Source: Gemmatimonadota bacterium
GTDB lineage: Bacteria; Gemmatimonadota; Gemmatimonadetes; Gemmatimonadales; GWC2-71-9
Direction of reading: 5' to 3'
DNA length: 64,000 nucleotides
Assembly (NCBI GenBank): GCA_003223395.1
Contig: QHUZ01000024.1
Location: 28,094-92,093, forward strand
Shown in pieces: positions 7,802 through 16,915 of this stretch. How positions within the stretch are numbered: the stretch's first letter is position 1; the number at the start of each line of letters is the position of its first letter. Made by a program: the position numbers and the translations under genes. Under the pieces are notes generated by a model. That model was not told the DNA's origin, made no database searches, and was given only the letters and a program-made list of their open reading frames with translations.

Positions 7802-9948
7802 CGCTGACGCTGTTCGGAGGCATAGCGGCCTCCGCACAGCTTCGCATCGTCGAAGTCCCAGTCGCCGGGCGGGCCGGTCTCGATTCGCTCGCCCGCCTCG
7901 GCTTCGAGATCGCGGACGTGCGCTCGATCGGCGGGACGTTGCGGGCTGTGATTGTCGTGTCGCCGGAGACGGAAACGCAGCTTGGCCAGCACGGCTTCAG
8001 AGTGGCGGCGCCCAGCATTGCGCGCGTGATCACGGGCGCGGCGGCCGACACGTTCCGCATGTTCCATTCGTTCGACAAACCGGGCGACGGCATTCGCGCG
8101 ACGCTCGCTGCCTGGGCCGCCGCCGATACCGAGATTCATCTGGATTCGGTTGGCGCGTCCTACGAAGGCCGGCCGATTCTCGCCGTAAAGATCGGACCGG
8201 CGAACGACTCGCCCAACCGGCCCAACGTCCTGTTCATGGGGACGCATCACGCCCGCGAGTGGATTTCGACCGCCGTGGCGATGAAATTGATTCGCTGGCT
8301 CGCCGATTCCGCCGCCGCGCTGATCACTTCGCACGACGTGTGGGTGATTCCCGTCGAAAACCCGGACGGTTACCAGTACACGTTCACGAACGAGCGATAC
8401 TGGCGGAAGAATCGCCGCCCCAACGCCGACGGCAGCTTCGGCGTGGATCCGAACCGCAACTACCCCGCCTTCTGGGGCGCTGATGAAGTCGGTTCGAGCA
8501 GCTATCAGTACGCCGAGACGTATCGCGGCACGAGTCCCGGCTCAGAACCCGAGACCCAGGCGGTGATGGCGTTTCATGCCGCGCACCCCCCCGTGGTCTC
8601 CGTGTCCTATCACAGCTACAGCGGGCTGGTCCTCTATCCCTGGGGATTTCGTGCCGGCGCCTTGCCGCCCGACCTGCCGCGCTTTCAGGCGCTGGCCGGC
8701 ACCGATCTCACTCCCGCCGTCGCTGACAGCGTGCCCGGTTCCACGCTCGATCATTATCACCCCGGCCCCGGCTGGAATCTCTACACGACAAACGGTGAAT
8801 ACACCGACTGGGCCTACCGCACGCATGGCACGATCGCGTTCACCACGGAGCTGACGAGCGGCTGCTGTGTGGACAACGTGTACTACGGCTTCGAATTCCC
8901 GGACGACAGCGCGATGGTCGAACGCGTGTTCCGCGACAATTTGCCGTTTGCGCGCGCGTTGATCGTCGCATCGGGCGATCTGGCGCACGCTCCCGGGGCG
9001 AGCGGCGCGGTGCCCGGGCCGGAGCGATTCATGTCCCTGTGGCCGGACGCGTGGCTGAGTCTCGATGCGGCGGCGGGGCAGCCGCCGCTGACACTCCGCA
9101 CCGGAACGGGCGCGCTGGTCGCTCGCGGCGCACAGACCGATTCGCTCGGTCGCGGCACCCTGCGGACGGTGTGGCGCTCCGATCTCCGCCTCGACGCCGT
9201 CCGGGCGGTGCGCGCCGATGGCACACCGCTCGCCGCCGAGCTGCTCTCGCTCGCGGGTGCCGAGCCGCTCGATGCGGACTGGCGCGGTGGCTGGTGGCAT
9301 GACACGGTGCATGTGGCGGGCAAATACTCCTGGGGGATATCGGGGACCGATACTCTGACGTCGCCAGTCGTCGATCTGCGCGACCGGACGCAGGTGTGGT
9401 TGCATCTGTGGACCCGGCACTACGGCTCGTCGTTCACGCCGACGCAACGGGGCATCATTCAGTTCTCGGCGGACTCCGGCGCGACGTGGAGTGACGTCGC
9501 CATGATCGTCGGTGACGGGCCGAGCTGGTATCCGGTGCGGGTTGATCTGCCGCAGGCCCAGGGCCGGCGTGGTGCGCGGGTGCGGTTCATCGCCCAGGAC
9601 TTCACGTGGTGGGTGGATGCTGTCGGGTTCGCGACCGATGCCAGCACGGCGTTCTTGCAACTCGCCGCCACCGGGGGGGGAGCGGAAGTATCCGAGAACC
9701 CGGTCCGGAGCAATCAGGTCGTCATTTCATGGCCTGCCGCGACCGGCAACGCCACACTCGCTGTGTTCAGCTTCCTGGGAGAGCGGTTGTATCAGACCAC
9801 GGTGCCGGCGCCGACGAACGAATATGTTTGGGACCTCACAATTGGCGGAGGAGCGCGGCGCGTGGTGAATGGCGCATACATCATCGTCGTGGACGTGGAC
9901 GGGCACCACTACCGGCGGCGTCTGTTCGTGGCGCGCCCAGCCCCGTGA
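7774..9948 (+). CDS. Secreted M14 zinc carboxypeptidase with C-terminal FlgD/T9SS-type sorting-like domain
   Basis: 'GTHHAREWIST', 'NPDGYQYT...RKNRRPN', 'GVDPNRNYP'; C-terminal 'ENPVRSNQVVISWP...NGAYIIVVDVDGHHYRRRLFV'; GTG start inferred from signal peptide. Confidence 0.87.
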   Translation: MARVATGLLALTLFGGIAASAQLRIVEVPVAGRAGLDSLARLGFEIADVRSIGGTLRAVIVVSPETETQLGQHGFRVAAPSIARVITGAAADTFRMFHSFDKPGDGIRATLAAWAAADTEIHLDSVGASYEGRPILAVKIGPANDSPNRPNVLFMGTHHAREWISTAVAMKLIRWLADSAAALITSHDVWVIPVENPDGYQYTFTNERYWRKNRRPNADGSFGVDPNRNYPAFWGADEVGSSSYQYAETYRGTSPGSEPETQAVMAFHAAHPPVVSVSYHSYSGLVLYPWGFRAGALPPDLPRFQALAGTDLTPAVADSVPGSTLDHYHPGPGWNLYTTNGEYTDWAYRTHGTIAFTTELTSGCCVDNVYYGFEFPDDSAMVERVFRDNLPFARALIVASGDLAHAPGASGAVPGPERFMSLWPDAWLSLDAAAGQPPLTLRTGTGALVARGAQTDSLGRGTLRTVWRSDLRLDAVRAVRADGTPLAAELLSLAGAEPLDADWRGGWWHDTVHVAGKYSWGISGTDTLTSPVVDLRDRTQVWLHLWTRHYGSSFTPTQRGIIQFSADSGATWSDVAMIVGDGPSWYPVRVDLPQAQGRRGARVRFIAQDFTWWVDAVGFATDASTAFLQLAATGGGAEVSENPVRSNQVVISWPAATGNATLAVFSFLGERLYQTTVPAPTNEYVWDLTIGGGARRVVNGAYIIVVDVDGHHYRRRLFVARPAP

Positions 9949-10331
9949 GCGCGGTCGGCGTCGGAGTCGATCTGGTCGAGGTCTCGCGCGCGCGGTCCAT
10001 GCTCGCGGACAAGGGCGCGCATGTGTTCGATCGCCTCCTCACGCCGGCCGAGGCGGAGTACTGTCGCTCCCGGCCCGACCCCGCCGAGCACGTCGCGGTC
10101 CGGCTGGCCGCCAAGGAGGCGGTCTACAAGGCGCTGCAGGGGAGTGACGCGGCACGCGGGATCGGATGGCGCGACATCGAGGTGACCCGGGCGCCCGACG
10201 GGCGTCCGGACGTCGCGCTCACCGGGCTAGCCGAGCGGCGCGCGAGGGAACTACGGGTCAAGCGGGTGCTGCTGTCTCTTTCCCATACGCACGAGGCAGC
10301 GGTCGCAATCGCAGTGCTATCAACAGATTGA
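9945..10331 (+). CDS. acpS: Holo-[acyl-carrier-protein] synthase
   Basis: 'VGVDLVEVSRARSML', 'RLAAKEAVYKALQG', 'LSLSHTHEAAVAIAVL'; GTG start. Confidence 0.92.
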   Translation: MSAVGVGVDLVEVSRARSMLADKGAHVFDRLLTPAEAEYCRSRPDPAEHVAVRLAAKEAVYKALQGSDAARGIGWRDIEVTRAPDGRPDVALTGLAERRARELRVKRVLLSLSHTHEAAVAIAVLSTD

Positions 10332-10356
10332 AATTCCGACAAAATCACTCTACTAT
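10328..10356 (+). promoter_or_regulatory. Predicted sigma70-type promoter TTGAAA-N17-TACTAT upstream of the cytochrome c/FTR1 gene
   Basis: TTGAAA 10328-10333, TACTAT 10351-10356; predicted TSS about 10362-10364 coincides with the GTG start. Confidence 0.5.
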
Positions 10357-10362
10357 TTGTCG
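10337..10362. promoter_or_regulatory. Inverted repeat CGACAAA-N12-TTTGTCG overlapping the promoter (candidate operator)
   Basis: 7-bp perfect arms 10337-10343 and 10356-10362. Confidence 0.4.
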
Positions 10363-12143
10363 TGCGGCTCTCGAAAACACTGCTCTTGATCACCGCCTGC
10401 CTTGCTCAGCCACTCGCAGGGCAGGCGACTGACTCTCTGGCCCTGGCGCGGCGCGTGGTTGCCGCCGCGTCCCTGGCAGCCAAAGAGTACGCCCTCGGCG
10501 TAGTCCCGGCCGGGGGACAGATCACCCAGCCCGAGGAAGTGGACGAGGCCAAGCTCTTCATCCAGCAGGCCCAGTTCGACGTTCCGGGGCTGCCGCTGCC
10601 GGCCCGGGCAAAATCTCAGTACGCGCTGGCCCACATCGCGCAGCTTCTCGAGGCCCTCGCAGCCCCCGATTCAGTCAGCCGCGCCACCGATAGCCTGGTG
10701 GCGCTCATCACAGCAGCCGCCGGTGGGCCGAAGGTCGTGGAGCCGTTGCCCAACCGGCCACCGTCGCTCGAGCGCGGCGCGCTCGTCTACCGGGAGCAGT
10801 GCGCCGCATGTCACGGGGAATCGGGACGCGGTGACGGGCCAAAGGCGAAATCGCTGAAGGGCCCGCCGCCCGCGAACCTGGCGGATCCGGCGGTGATGGG
10901 CAACAAGTCGCTGCTCGACATCTTCCGGCGGATCGCCGTCGGCACTCCGGGGACCGCGATGCCGGAGTTCGCCGAAGACCTTCCCGCGGAAGATCGCTGG
11001 GCGGTCGCGTCGTACGTCGCCGCAATGCAGTACGGGGGATCGGCGACGGCCGCCGTCTTCGCGGCGGTGCGGCACCAGATCGATTCTGCGTTCGCGCGGC
11101 GCTCCGACAAGATCGCGGTCGACGCCTACATGACGTTCGAGCAGGTCGAGACCGCCATTCGCGCCAAGAATGCCGGGCTCGCGAGCGAGCTGGAAGGCAA
11201 CTTCGCGTGGCTGCGCACGCGCGTGGCGAAAGCCGACGACGCGGAGCGTCACACGATTCGCGAGCGCTTGCTGGCCGGCCTCGAGCGTGCGGAGCGCGTC
11301 GTTGCGGATCGACAGTCGGGGATGAGTCTCTTCGTGGCCTCGTTCTTCCTGCTCGTACGCGAAGGATTCGAAGCGATCCTCATCGTCGCCGCGCTGATGA
11401 CGTTCCTCGCGAAGGCGGGAGCGTCGGAGCGCCGGCGCGAGGTGGCGCGCGGCGCGTGGGCGGCGGTGGGGGCGAGCCTCATCACCTGGGTGCTGGTCGA
11501 GCTGCTGTTTCAGGTGACGCCGGGCCAGCGTGAGATGATCGAGGGCGTCACGATGCTGGTCGCCGCTGCCGTCCTCTTCTACGTGAGCTACTGGCTCCTC
11601 TCCAAGATCGAAGCCGACAAGTGGACCGCCTTCGTGCGCGGCAAAATGCAGAGCGCACTCTCCTCCGGCTCCGGCCTGGCATTGAGCGCGGTCGCGTTCC
11701 TGGCCGTGTACCGCGAGGGGTTCGAGACGATCCTGTTCTACAAGGCGCTGTTCACGTCGGCGGGCGCGAGCACCGTACCGGTCGTCGGAGGAATCGCGGC
11801 CGGCGCGGTCGGACTCGTGGCGATCTACCTGCTCGTCAATCAGCTGGGACTTCGCGTGGCGATGAAACCGTTCTTCGCGGTGACGGGCGTGATGCTTTAC
11901 TACATGGCGTTCGTGTTCGCGGGGAAGGGCGTCGCGGAGCTGCAGGGCGCGGGGATCATTCCGTTGACCGTGATCGAAGGCGCGCCGCGCATTCCCGTGT
12001 TCGGCATCTACCCGACCGTGGAGTCGTTGATCGTGCAGGGACTGCTGTTGGCGCTGGCGATCGTCGCTGCGATCTGGGCGATGCGGCCTAAGGCAAAGCC
12101 GTCAGGCGCTGCTGCGGAGCGGGACCTGCTTCGGTCGCAGTGA
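10362..12143 (+). CDS. Cytochrome c/FTR1 family iron permease fusion
   Basis: Signal peptide, haem motif CAACH in 'YREQCAACHGESGRGDGP', two REGFE motifs 'VREGFEAIL' and 'YREGFETIL' within a multi-TM C-terminal half. Confidence 0.92.
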   Translation: MRLSKTLLLITACLAQPLAGQATDSLALARRVVAAASLAAKEYALGVVPAGGQITQPEEVDEAKLFIQQAQFDVPGLPLPARAKSQYALAHIAQLLEALAAPDSVSRATDSLVALITAAAGGPKVVEPLPNRPPSLERGALVYREQCAACHGESGRGDGPKAKSLKGPPPANLADPAVMGNKSLLDIFRRIAVGTPGTAMPEFAEDLPAEDRWAVASYVAAMQYGGSATAAVFAAVRHQIDSAFARRSDKIAVDAYMTFEQVETAIRAKNAGLASELEGNFAWLRTRVAKADDAERHTIRERLLAGLERAERVVADRQSGMSLFVASFFLLVREGFEAILIVAALMTFLAKAGASERRREVARGAWAAVGASLITWVLVELLFQVTPGQREMIEGVTMLVAAAVLFYVSYWLLSKIEADKWTAFVRGKMQSALSSGSGLALSAVAFLAVYREGFETILFYKALFTSAGASTVPVVGGIAAGAVGLVAIYLLVNQLGLRVAMKPFFAVTGVMLYYMAFVFAGKGVAELQGAGIIPLTVIEGAPRIPVFGIYPTVESLIVQGLLLALAIVAAIWAMRPKAKPSGAAAERDLLRSQ

Positions 12144-12953
12144 TTCGGGCAGCGGCTGCGGACCCGACGGGACGCGCCACTTGAGCACCAGGAATGCCCC
12201 CACCAGAACGAGCAGCACGCTCATCCCCTGCGCCAGCGTAAACGCCCCCAGCCGGCGGTCGTCTTTTGCCCGGACAAGCTCGACCAGAAACCGTTCAACG
12301 CCGGCAAACACGAGGTAGCAGGCGAACAGCCAGCCGATGGCATGACCGTGGTCCCGGCGCCGCCACAGCCACCAGAACACGCACAGCATTGCGATCGTCT
12401 CGTAGATCTGGGTCGGATGCACCGCGACCAGCGTATTCGGGTCTGTCAGCGCCGGAAAATGCACCCCCATCCGCTGCAGTTCCCCGACCGTCGTCGGCGG
12501 CAACCCGTTCGGGAACTTCATCGCCCACGGCAGGCTGGAGGGGATGCCGTAATCGTCGTTCACGAGAAAGCACCCGACGCGCCCCAATGCGTAGCCGAGG
12601 GCCAATGGCGCCGCGCAGATCTCCGCGGTGAATCGCGCGGGCACACGCCGCCGCCACCCGTTCAGGAGAATGCCGGCCGTCGCACCCAGGAAGCCGCCGT
12701 ACCAGACGAATCCGCCGCGGCGAAACAGCATGTCCGCGTTGTGCGTGAGCAGCACGTACCACAGCTTGGCGCCGACCAACCCGCCGATGACGCCGGCGAT
12801 GATGATGTCGGCGGCGTAGTCTTCGTCGAGCCCGCGCGCGCGCAGGTCGAGCTGAATCGCCCACCCCGCCATCAAGAACGCCACCATCATCATCAGCCCG
12901 TCGCCGGTGAGCTCCAGTGGCCCGAGGTGTATCGCGAACGGATAAACGGTCAT
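12102..12953 (-). CDS. lgt: Prolipoprotein diacylglyceryl transferase
   Basis: 'GGLVGAKLWYVLL', 'FVWYGGFLGATAGILL', 'ALGYALGRVGCFLVNDDYG', 'HPTQIYE'. Confidence 0.93.
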   Translation of the reverse strand: MTVYPFAIHLGPLELTGDGLMMMVAFLMAGWAIQLDLRARGLDEDYAADIIIAGVIGGLVGAKLWYVLLTHNADMLFRRGGFVWYGGFLGATAGILLNGWRRRVPARFTAEICAAPLALGYALGRVGCFLVNDDYGIPSSLPWAMKFPNGLPPTTVGELQRMGVHFPALTDPNTLVAVHPTQIYETIAMLCVFWWLWRRRDHGHAIGWLFACYLVFAGVERFLVELVRAKDDRRLGAFTLAQGMSVLLVLVGAFLVLKWRVPSGPQPLPESLRPKQVPLRSSA

Positions 12954-13996
12954 CGTGAGTCCGTGGTGCGTGGCGCGTGGTGCGTGGGTTCGCCGACTTC
13001 GAGCCCCGGGAGCGGCAAATCGGCGCGGGCGTCGAGCGTCCAGTCGCTGCGCTCCCCGAGCCGCAGCCGGTGCCAACCGGCGCGCGCGATCATCGCCGCG
13101 TTGTCGGCGTTGAGGCGCGGGCTCGCGACGGCGACACGGGCGACTCCCGCCAGGCGCTCCGCCGCCCGGGCCGCGAGCGTGCGACTGCAGGCGACGCCGC
13201 CGCCGAGCACCGCCGTCGTATAGCCGGTGGCGCGGACGGCACGCTCCAGCTTGGTCACCAGCACGTCGAGCACGGCGTCCTGAAACCCGCGCGCGAGGTG
13301 CGCGCGATCCCGCTCGAGGTTGTCCGAAGCACGCACCGCATGGAGCACCGCGGTCTTCAATCCGGAGAACGAGAACTCGAATCCTTCCGCGATCATCGGA
13401 CGCGGGAAGCTGAAGCGAGTCGGATCGCCTTCGCGTGCCAGCTTCTCGATCGCGGGGCCGCCCGGATACCCGAGTCCGAGGAGCGTCGCAACCTTGTCGA
13501 ACGCCTCGCCCGCGGCGTCATCACGCGTCTCGCCGAGCAGCCGGTACCGGCCCCAGGCGGGCACGTCGAGCAGCAGGGTGTGGCCTCCCGACACGAGCAG
13601 CGCCACGAACGGCGGCGCGAGATCGCGATCCTCGATCGCCGGCGCGAACAGGTGCCCTTCCATATGGTGCACGCCGATCAGGGCGCGACCGCCGGCAAAT
13701 GCGAACGACTTGGCGTAGACGACGCCGACGAGCAACGCACCGGCCAGGCCCGGCCCTGCGGTTACGGCGACCGCGTCGATGGCGGAGGGCGCGAGGCCTG
13801 CTTCCGCGAGCGCGCGATCGACGACCGCGGGAAGCGCCGCGAGATGCGCGCGGCTCGCCAGCTCGGGGACGACGCCGCCGAAGACTTTGTGGATGTCCTG
13901 GGAGAGAATGACGAGGCTCGCCAGCTCACCGGTCACGAGAACGGCGGCCGAAGTCTCGTCGCACGACGTCTCGATGCCGAGGACGGCGTCAGCCAC
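12950..13996 (-). CDS. tsaD: tRNA N6-adenosine threonylcarbamoyltransferase
   Basis: 'LGIETSCDETSAAVL', 'GVHHMEGHLFAP', 'LLVSGGHTLLL', 'LGGGVACSRTL'. Confidence 0.95.
   Translation of the reverse strand: MADAVLGIETSCDETSAAVLVTGELASLVILSQDIHKVFGGVVPELASRAHLAALPAVVDRALAEAGLAPSAIDAVAVTAGPGLAGALLVGVVYAKSFAFAGGRALIGVHHMEGHLFAPAIEDRDLAPPFVALLVSGGHTLLLDVPAWGRYRLLGETRDDAAGEAFDKVATLLGLGYPGGPAIEKLAREGDPTRFSFPRPMIAEGFEFSFSGLKTAVLHAVRASDNLERDRAHLARGFQDAVLDVLVTKLERAVRATGYTTAVLGGGVACSRTLAARAAERLAGVARVAVASPRLNADNAAMIARAGWHRLRLGERSDWTLDARADLPLPGLEVGEPTHHAPRTTDSR
12963..12988. repeat. GTGCGTGG-type direct repeat encoding the TsaD C-terminal tail
   Basis: GTGGTGCGTGGCGCGTGGTGCGTGGG; encodes 'PTHHAPRTT' on the minus strand. 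Confidence 0.6.
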
Positions 13997-14927
13997 GTCG
14001 GCGGGCGGGGGGGGGCGTGGTGCGCCGCCGCAACGTCACCGAGTCGGGAATCGCGCGGGCGGTGATGCCGCGCGGCGCGACGACGGTGATCCGGGCTGCG
14101 CCGCCGCTCGTTCCCGTGATGTGCGCGACGACGCGCAGCGAATCGCGCGTCATTGCCTGAACCCGCTCTTCGGGGCCGCGAATCGCGACCGACACGCGTG
14201 ACGGCGTGACGATGAAGCTGGTGATCGCGCCCCCGCCGCTCTCAACCGGAATACCGGCGAACGAACGCTCCGCGATCCGGCCCATGTCGCCGGTGACGGT
14301 CACCTGCTTCGGCGAGAGGCGTACGATGCCGAGCGCCATCGTGTCGATCGGGACGTTACGCGAGAACTCACCCGAAACGTTGGTGATCTCCGTCGGCACT
14401 GTCGTCACGGAGTCGATTGTCGCGAGACTCCGCTCGGGGCCGACGAGCCGCACCGTGGTCGGCGTCATCGAGAGTCCGCCGTGCAGGACCTGTCCCGAAT
14501 CGGGCGTGACGCTCACGAGCGACACGATTCTCACTTCTTTGCGGGCGACGCTGTCCAGCACCAGCGTGATCTCGCTCGGCCGGACTTCCATGACGCGAAC
14601 ATCCGCGCCCTTGGGAAGCGCGAGCTCCACCTCGGAAGGATCGAGGCTGATCGACCACGTGGACGTGGTCAGCGTGTCGGGCACGCGGCGCGTGATATCG
14701 CCCGCGAGCGAGCGCAGCTTCAGAATCTGGCTGCCCTTGCCGGAAATCTGCACGCGCACCTTGGGCGGCTTCTGCATCAGCGTGCGACCGCGCGGCAGCT
14801 GTATGTTCAGCGTCACGTCGAAGCTCGTCGTCACGGGCTGCTGCAGCTGCACGGCGACATAAAGCATCAGCGCGAGGAACAGCGCCGCGCCCTTGATGGG
14901 CCAGTTGCGCCTGATTCCCTGGAACAC
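13989..14927 (-). CDS. YbbR-like/CdaR family protein
   Basis: N-terminal TM helix then repeated YbbR-like beta domains ('ALFLALMLYVAVQLQQPV', 'VRLVGPERSLATIDSVTT'). Confidence 0.75.
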   Translation of the reverse strand: MFQGIRRNWPIKGAALFLALMLYVAVQLQQPVTTSFDVTLNIQLPRGRTLMQKPPKVRVQISGKGSQILKLRSLAGDITRRVPDTLTTSTWSISLDPSEVELALPKGADVRVMEVRPSEITLVLDSVARKEVRIVSLVSVTPDSGQVLHGGLSMTPTTVRLVGPERSLATIDSVTTVPTEITNVSGEFSRNVPIDTMALGIVRLSPKQVTVTGDMGRIAERSFAGIPVESGGGAITSFIVTPSRVSVAIRGPEERVQAMTRDSLRVVAHITGTSGGAARITVVAPRGITARAIPDSVTLRRRTTPPPARRRG

Positions 14928-14928
14928 G

Positions 14929-15489
14929 TTAGTGCCCGCTCAGGAGCCGGCGGATCAGCATGTCGTTGACGGGCTCCTCCCAGTTGGCAGCGCCAATCAC
15001 CCGCTTCACGATTACCCCATCGCGATCGATCAGGTAACTCTCGGGTACCCCGAAAATGTCGTACGCTTGCCGGATCGCGCCACTGGGATCATGCAGGATG
15101 TCGAAGGTGAGACCCAGGTTGGTCGCAAACGCCATGATGCCCTTCTGATCCTCCGACCCCTCCAGATGAAAGGGGTCGCCATCCACACTCACCGCGGCAA
15201 TCCGGAAGTCGGTGCCCGCGAGCTTCTTGTACAGCTTCTCCATCGAGGGCATCTCGGCGCGGCAGGGCAGGCACCACGTGGCCCAGATGTTGACCAGTAC
15301 GACCTTTCCGCGATAATCGCCGAGTGCAATCGGCCGGTTCGCGCGCAGGTCCGTGGCAGCGAAATCCGGCGCCTTGGACCCGATCTCCACGGGGTTGAGC
15401 TGCGGCCGCAGCTTGATCGCGAGCGCGATACCGAACACGGCCGTCGTCACGACGCTGGCGATCAACGTCCACTGCTGCCGGTTCGTCAT
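14929..15489 (-). CDS. TlpA-like thiol:disulfide oxidoreductase
   Basis: 'GKVVLVNIWATWCLPCRAEMPSMEKLYK'. Confidence 0.9.
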   Translation of the reverse strand: MTNRQQWTLIASVVTTAVFGIALAIKLRPQLNPVEIGSKAPDFAATDLRANRPIALGDYRGKVVLVNIWATWCLPCRAEMPSMEKLYKKLAGTDFRIAAVSVDGDPFHLEGSEDQKGIMAFATNLGLTFDILHDPSGAIRQAYDIFGVPESYLIDRDGVIVKRVIGAANWEEPVNDMLIRRLLSGH

Positions 15490-16160
15490 ACCGTCACCAT
15501 GCAGCGGCGGCGCAGCTCCTGCACTTCCCGTCCGGGGTCGGCGCTCGCGAAAATGGCGTTGCCGGCCACGAAGGTGTCGGCACCGGCCTGGTGTGCCGCG
15601 GCAATCGTTTGCTTCGTGATTCCTCCATCGACCTCAAGAAAACACTGTGCGCGGTGCGCGGTGAGCAGTGCGCGGGACCGCTGGATCTTTTCGGTCGAGC
15701 CTGGAAGGTAGCTCTGGCCGCCGAATCCGGGATTCACGGTCATGAGCAGCAGCAAATCGAGATCGCGGATCACCTCTTCAGCATGCGCCAACGGGGTTCC
15801 GGGGTTGAGCACCAGACCTGCCATCATGCCAGCCTGTTTCACCGCGTCGAGCTGGCGCTGCACGTGAATCGTCGCTTCGGGGTGAAACGAAAACACGGAT
15901 GCTCCGGCCCCGGCGAACGATTCGATGTAGTGCTCCGGTTCGACCACCATGAGATGCACGTCGATCGGCTTGTCCGTCAGCTTGCGCAGCGTCTCGATCA
16001 TGTTGGCGCCGAACGTAATGTTGGGGACGAACCGCCCATCCATCACATCCACATGCAGCCAGTCGGCGCCTGCGGCCAGGACCCGCGCCACCTGATCAGG
16101 GAGGCGCGCCAGATCCGCGGACAGCACGCTGGGTGCGATGCGGATCCCGTTCGTCGTCAT
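15486..16160 (-). CDS. rpe: Ribulose-phosphate 3-epimerase
   Basis: 'IAPSVLSADLARL', 'WLHVDVMDGRFVPNITFG', 'LLMTVNPGFGGQSYLP', 'LEVDGGI'. Confidence 0.95.
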   Translation of the reverse strand: MTTNGIRIAPSVLSADLARLPDQVARVLAAGADWLHVDVMDGRFVPNITFGANMIETLRKLTDKPIDVHLMVVEPEHYIESFAGAGASVFSFHPEATIHVQRQLDAVKQAGMMAGLVLNPGTPLAHAEEVIRDLDLLLLMTVNPGFGGQSYLPGSTEKIQRSRALLTAHRAQCFLEVDGGITKQTIAAAHQAGADTFVAGNAIFASADPGREVQELRRRCMVTV

Positions 16161-16915
16161 TGCGGACTCCGAGCCACGACGATGTCCACCACGGTACCGG
16201 GGGCGGCGAGCGTCCCGGCTCCCGGCCGTTGGCCCACGACCGTTCCGGGCGACGCGTCGGCGGTGCGGCGCCGAGTCACCGTGCCGAGCTGCAGTCCTTC
16301 CGTTTCCAGTCTGGTGCGGGCATCCCCCGAAGCCATGCCGAGGAGATCGGGAATCGGAATGGTCGGCGCGCCGCGACTGACGACGATAGCCAGCCCGCTG
16401 CCCGGCGCCAGCGCGGTTCCCGCCGGCGGCCGCGTCAGCATCGCGAGGCCCGATGGGGCGGCCGCCTGGACCGACTCCACCTGGCTCACCACGAGTCCCG
16501 CGGCGGCGACGAGCGATTGCGCCAGCGTCGCATCGAGACCGGAGACGTCGGGAACCGGAATCTTGGGCGGGCCGGCGCTCGATACCAGGGTGACTTTCGT
16601 TCCTTCCGGCGCGATGACGCCCGGCGGTGGATCCTGCCAGATGACGATGCCGGCGGGCGCGGTGGGGTGCGGCTCGGCGCCGCCGTCGGTGACCTGCAGC
16701 TTGGATTTCTGTATCTCGGCCTGCGCTTCGGGAACCGTGAGCCCCAACACGCGCGGCACCGCCTGGTGGCCGGGCAGGAGCGGCGCGGGGAAAATCAGGA
16801 GGTAGGCGGTGAGGTAGCCTGCGAGCACCATCCCAACGCCGATGCCCACCCACCTCCAGAATTTCGGGGTGATCTTGACGTCCTGAAACGTCTCGAAGCG
16901 GCGGCGGACGCGCAT
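16157..16915 (-). CDS. PASTA-domain membrane protein
   Basis: N-terminal TM helix then three PASTA-like repeats ('VPRVLGLTVPEAQAEI', 'VPDVSGLDATLAQSLVAAAGL', 'IPDLLGMASGDARTRLE'), no kinase domain. Confidence 0.8.
   Translation of the reverse strand: MRVRRRFETFQDVKITPKFWRWVGIGVGMVLAGYLTAYLLIFPAPLLPGHQAVPRVLGLTVPEAQAEIQKSKLQVTDGGAEPHPTAPAGIVIWQDPPPGVIAPEGTKVTLVSSAGPPKIPVPDVSGLDATLAQSLVAAAGLVVSQVESVQAAAPSGLAMLTRPPAGTALAPGSGLAIVVSRGAPTIPIPDLLGMASGDARTRLETEGLQLGTVTRRRTADASPGTVVGQRPGAGTLAAPGTVVDIVVARSPQ

Noticed and set aside
8542-9660. 372-aa minus-strand ORF antisense to the M14 carboxypeptidase
   Set aside because: No domain signature and fully opposite a gene with clear M14 motifs; GC-driven antisense ORF.
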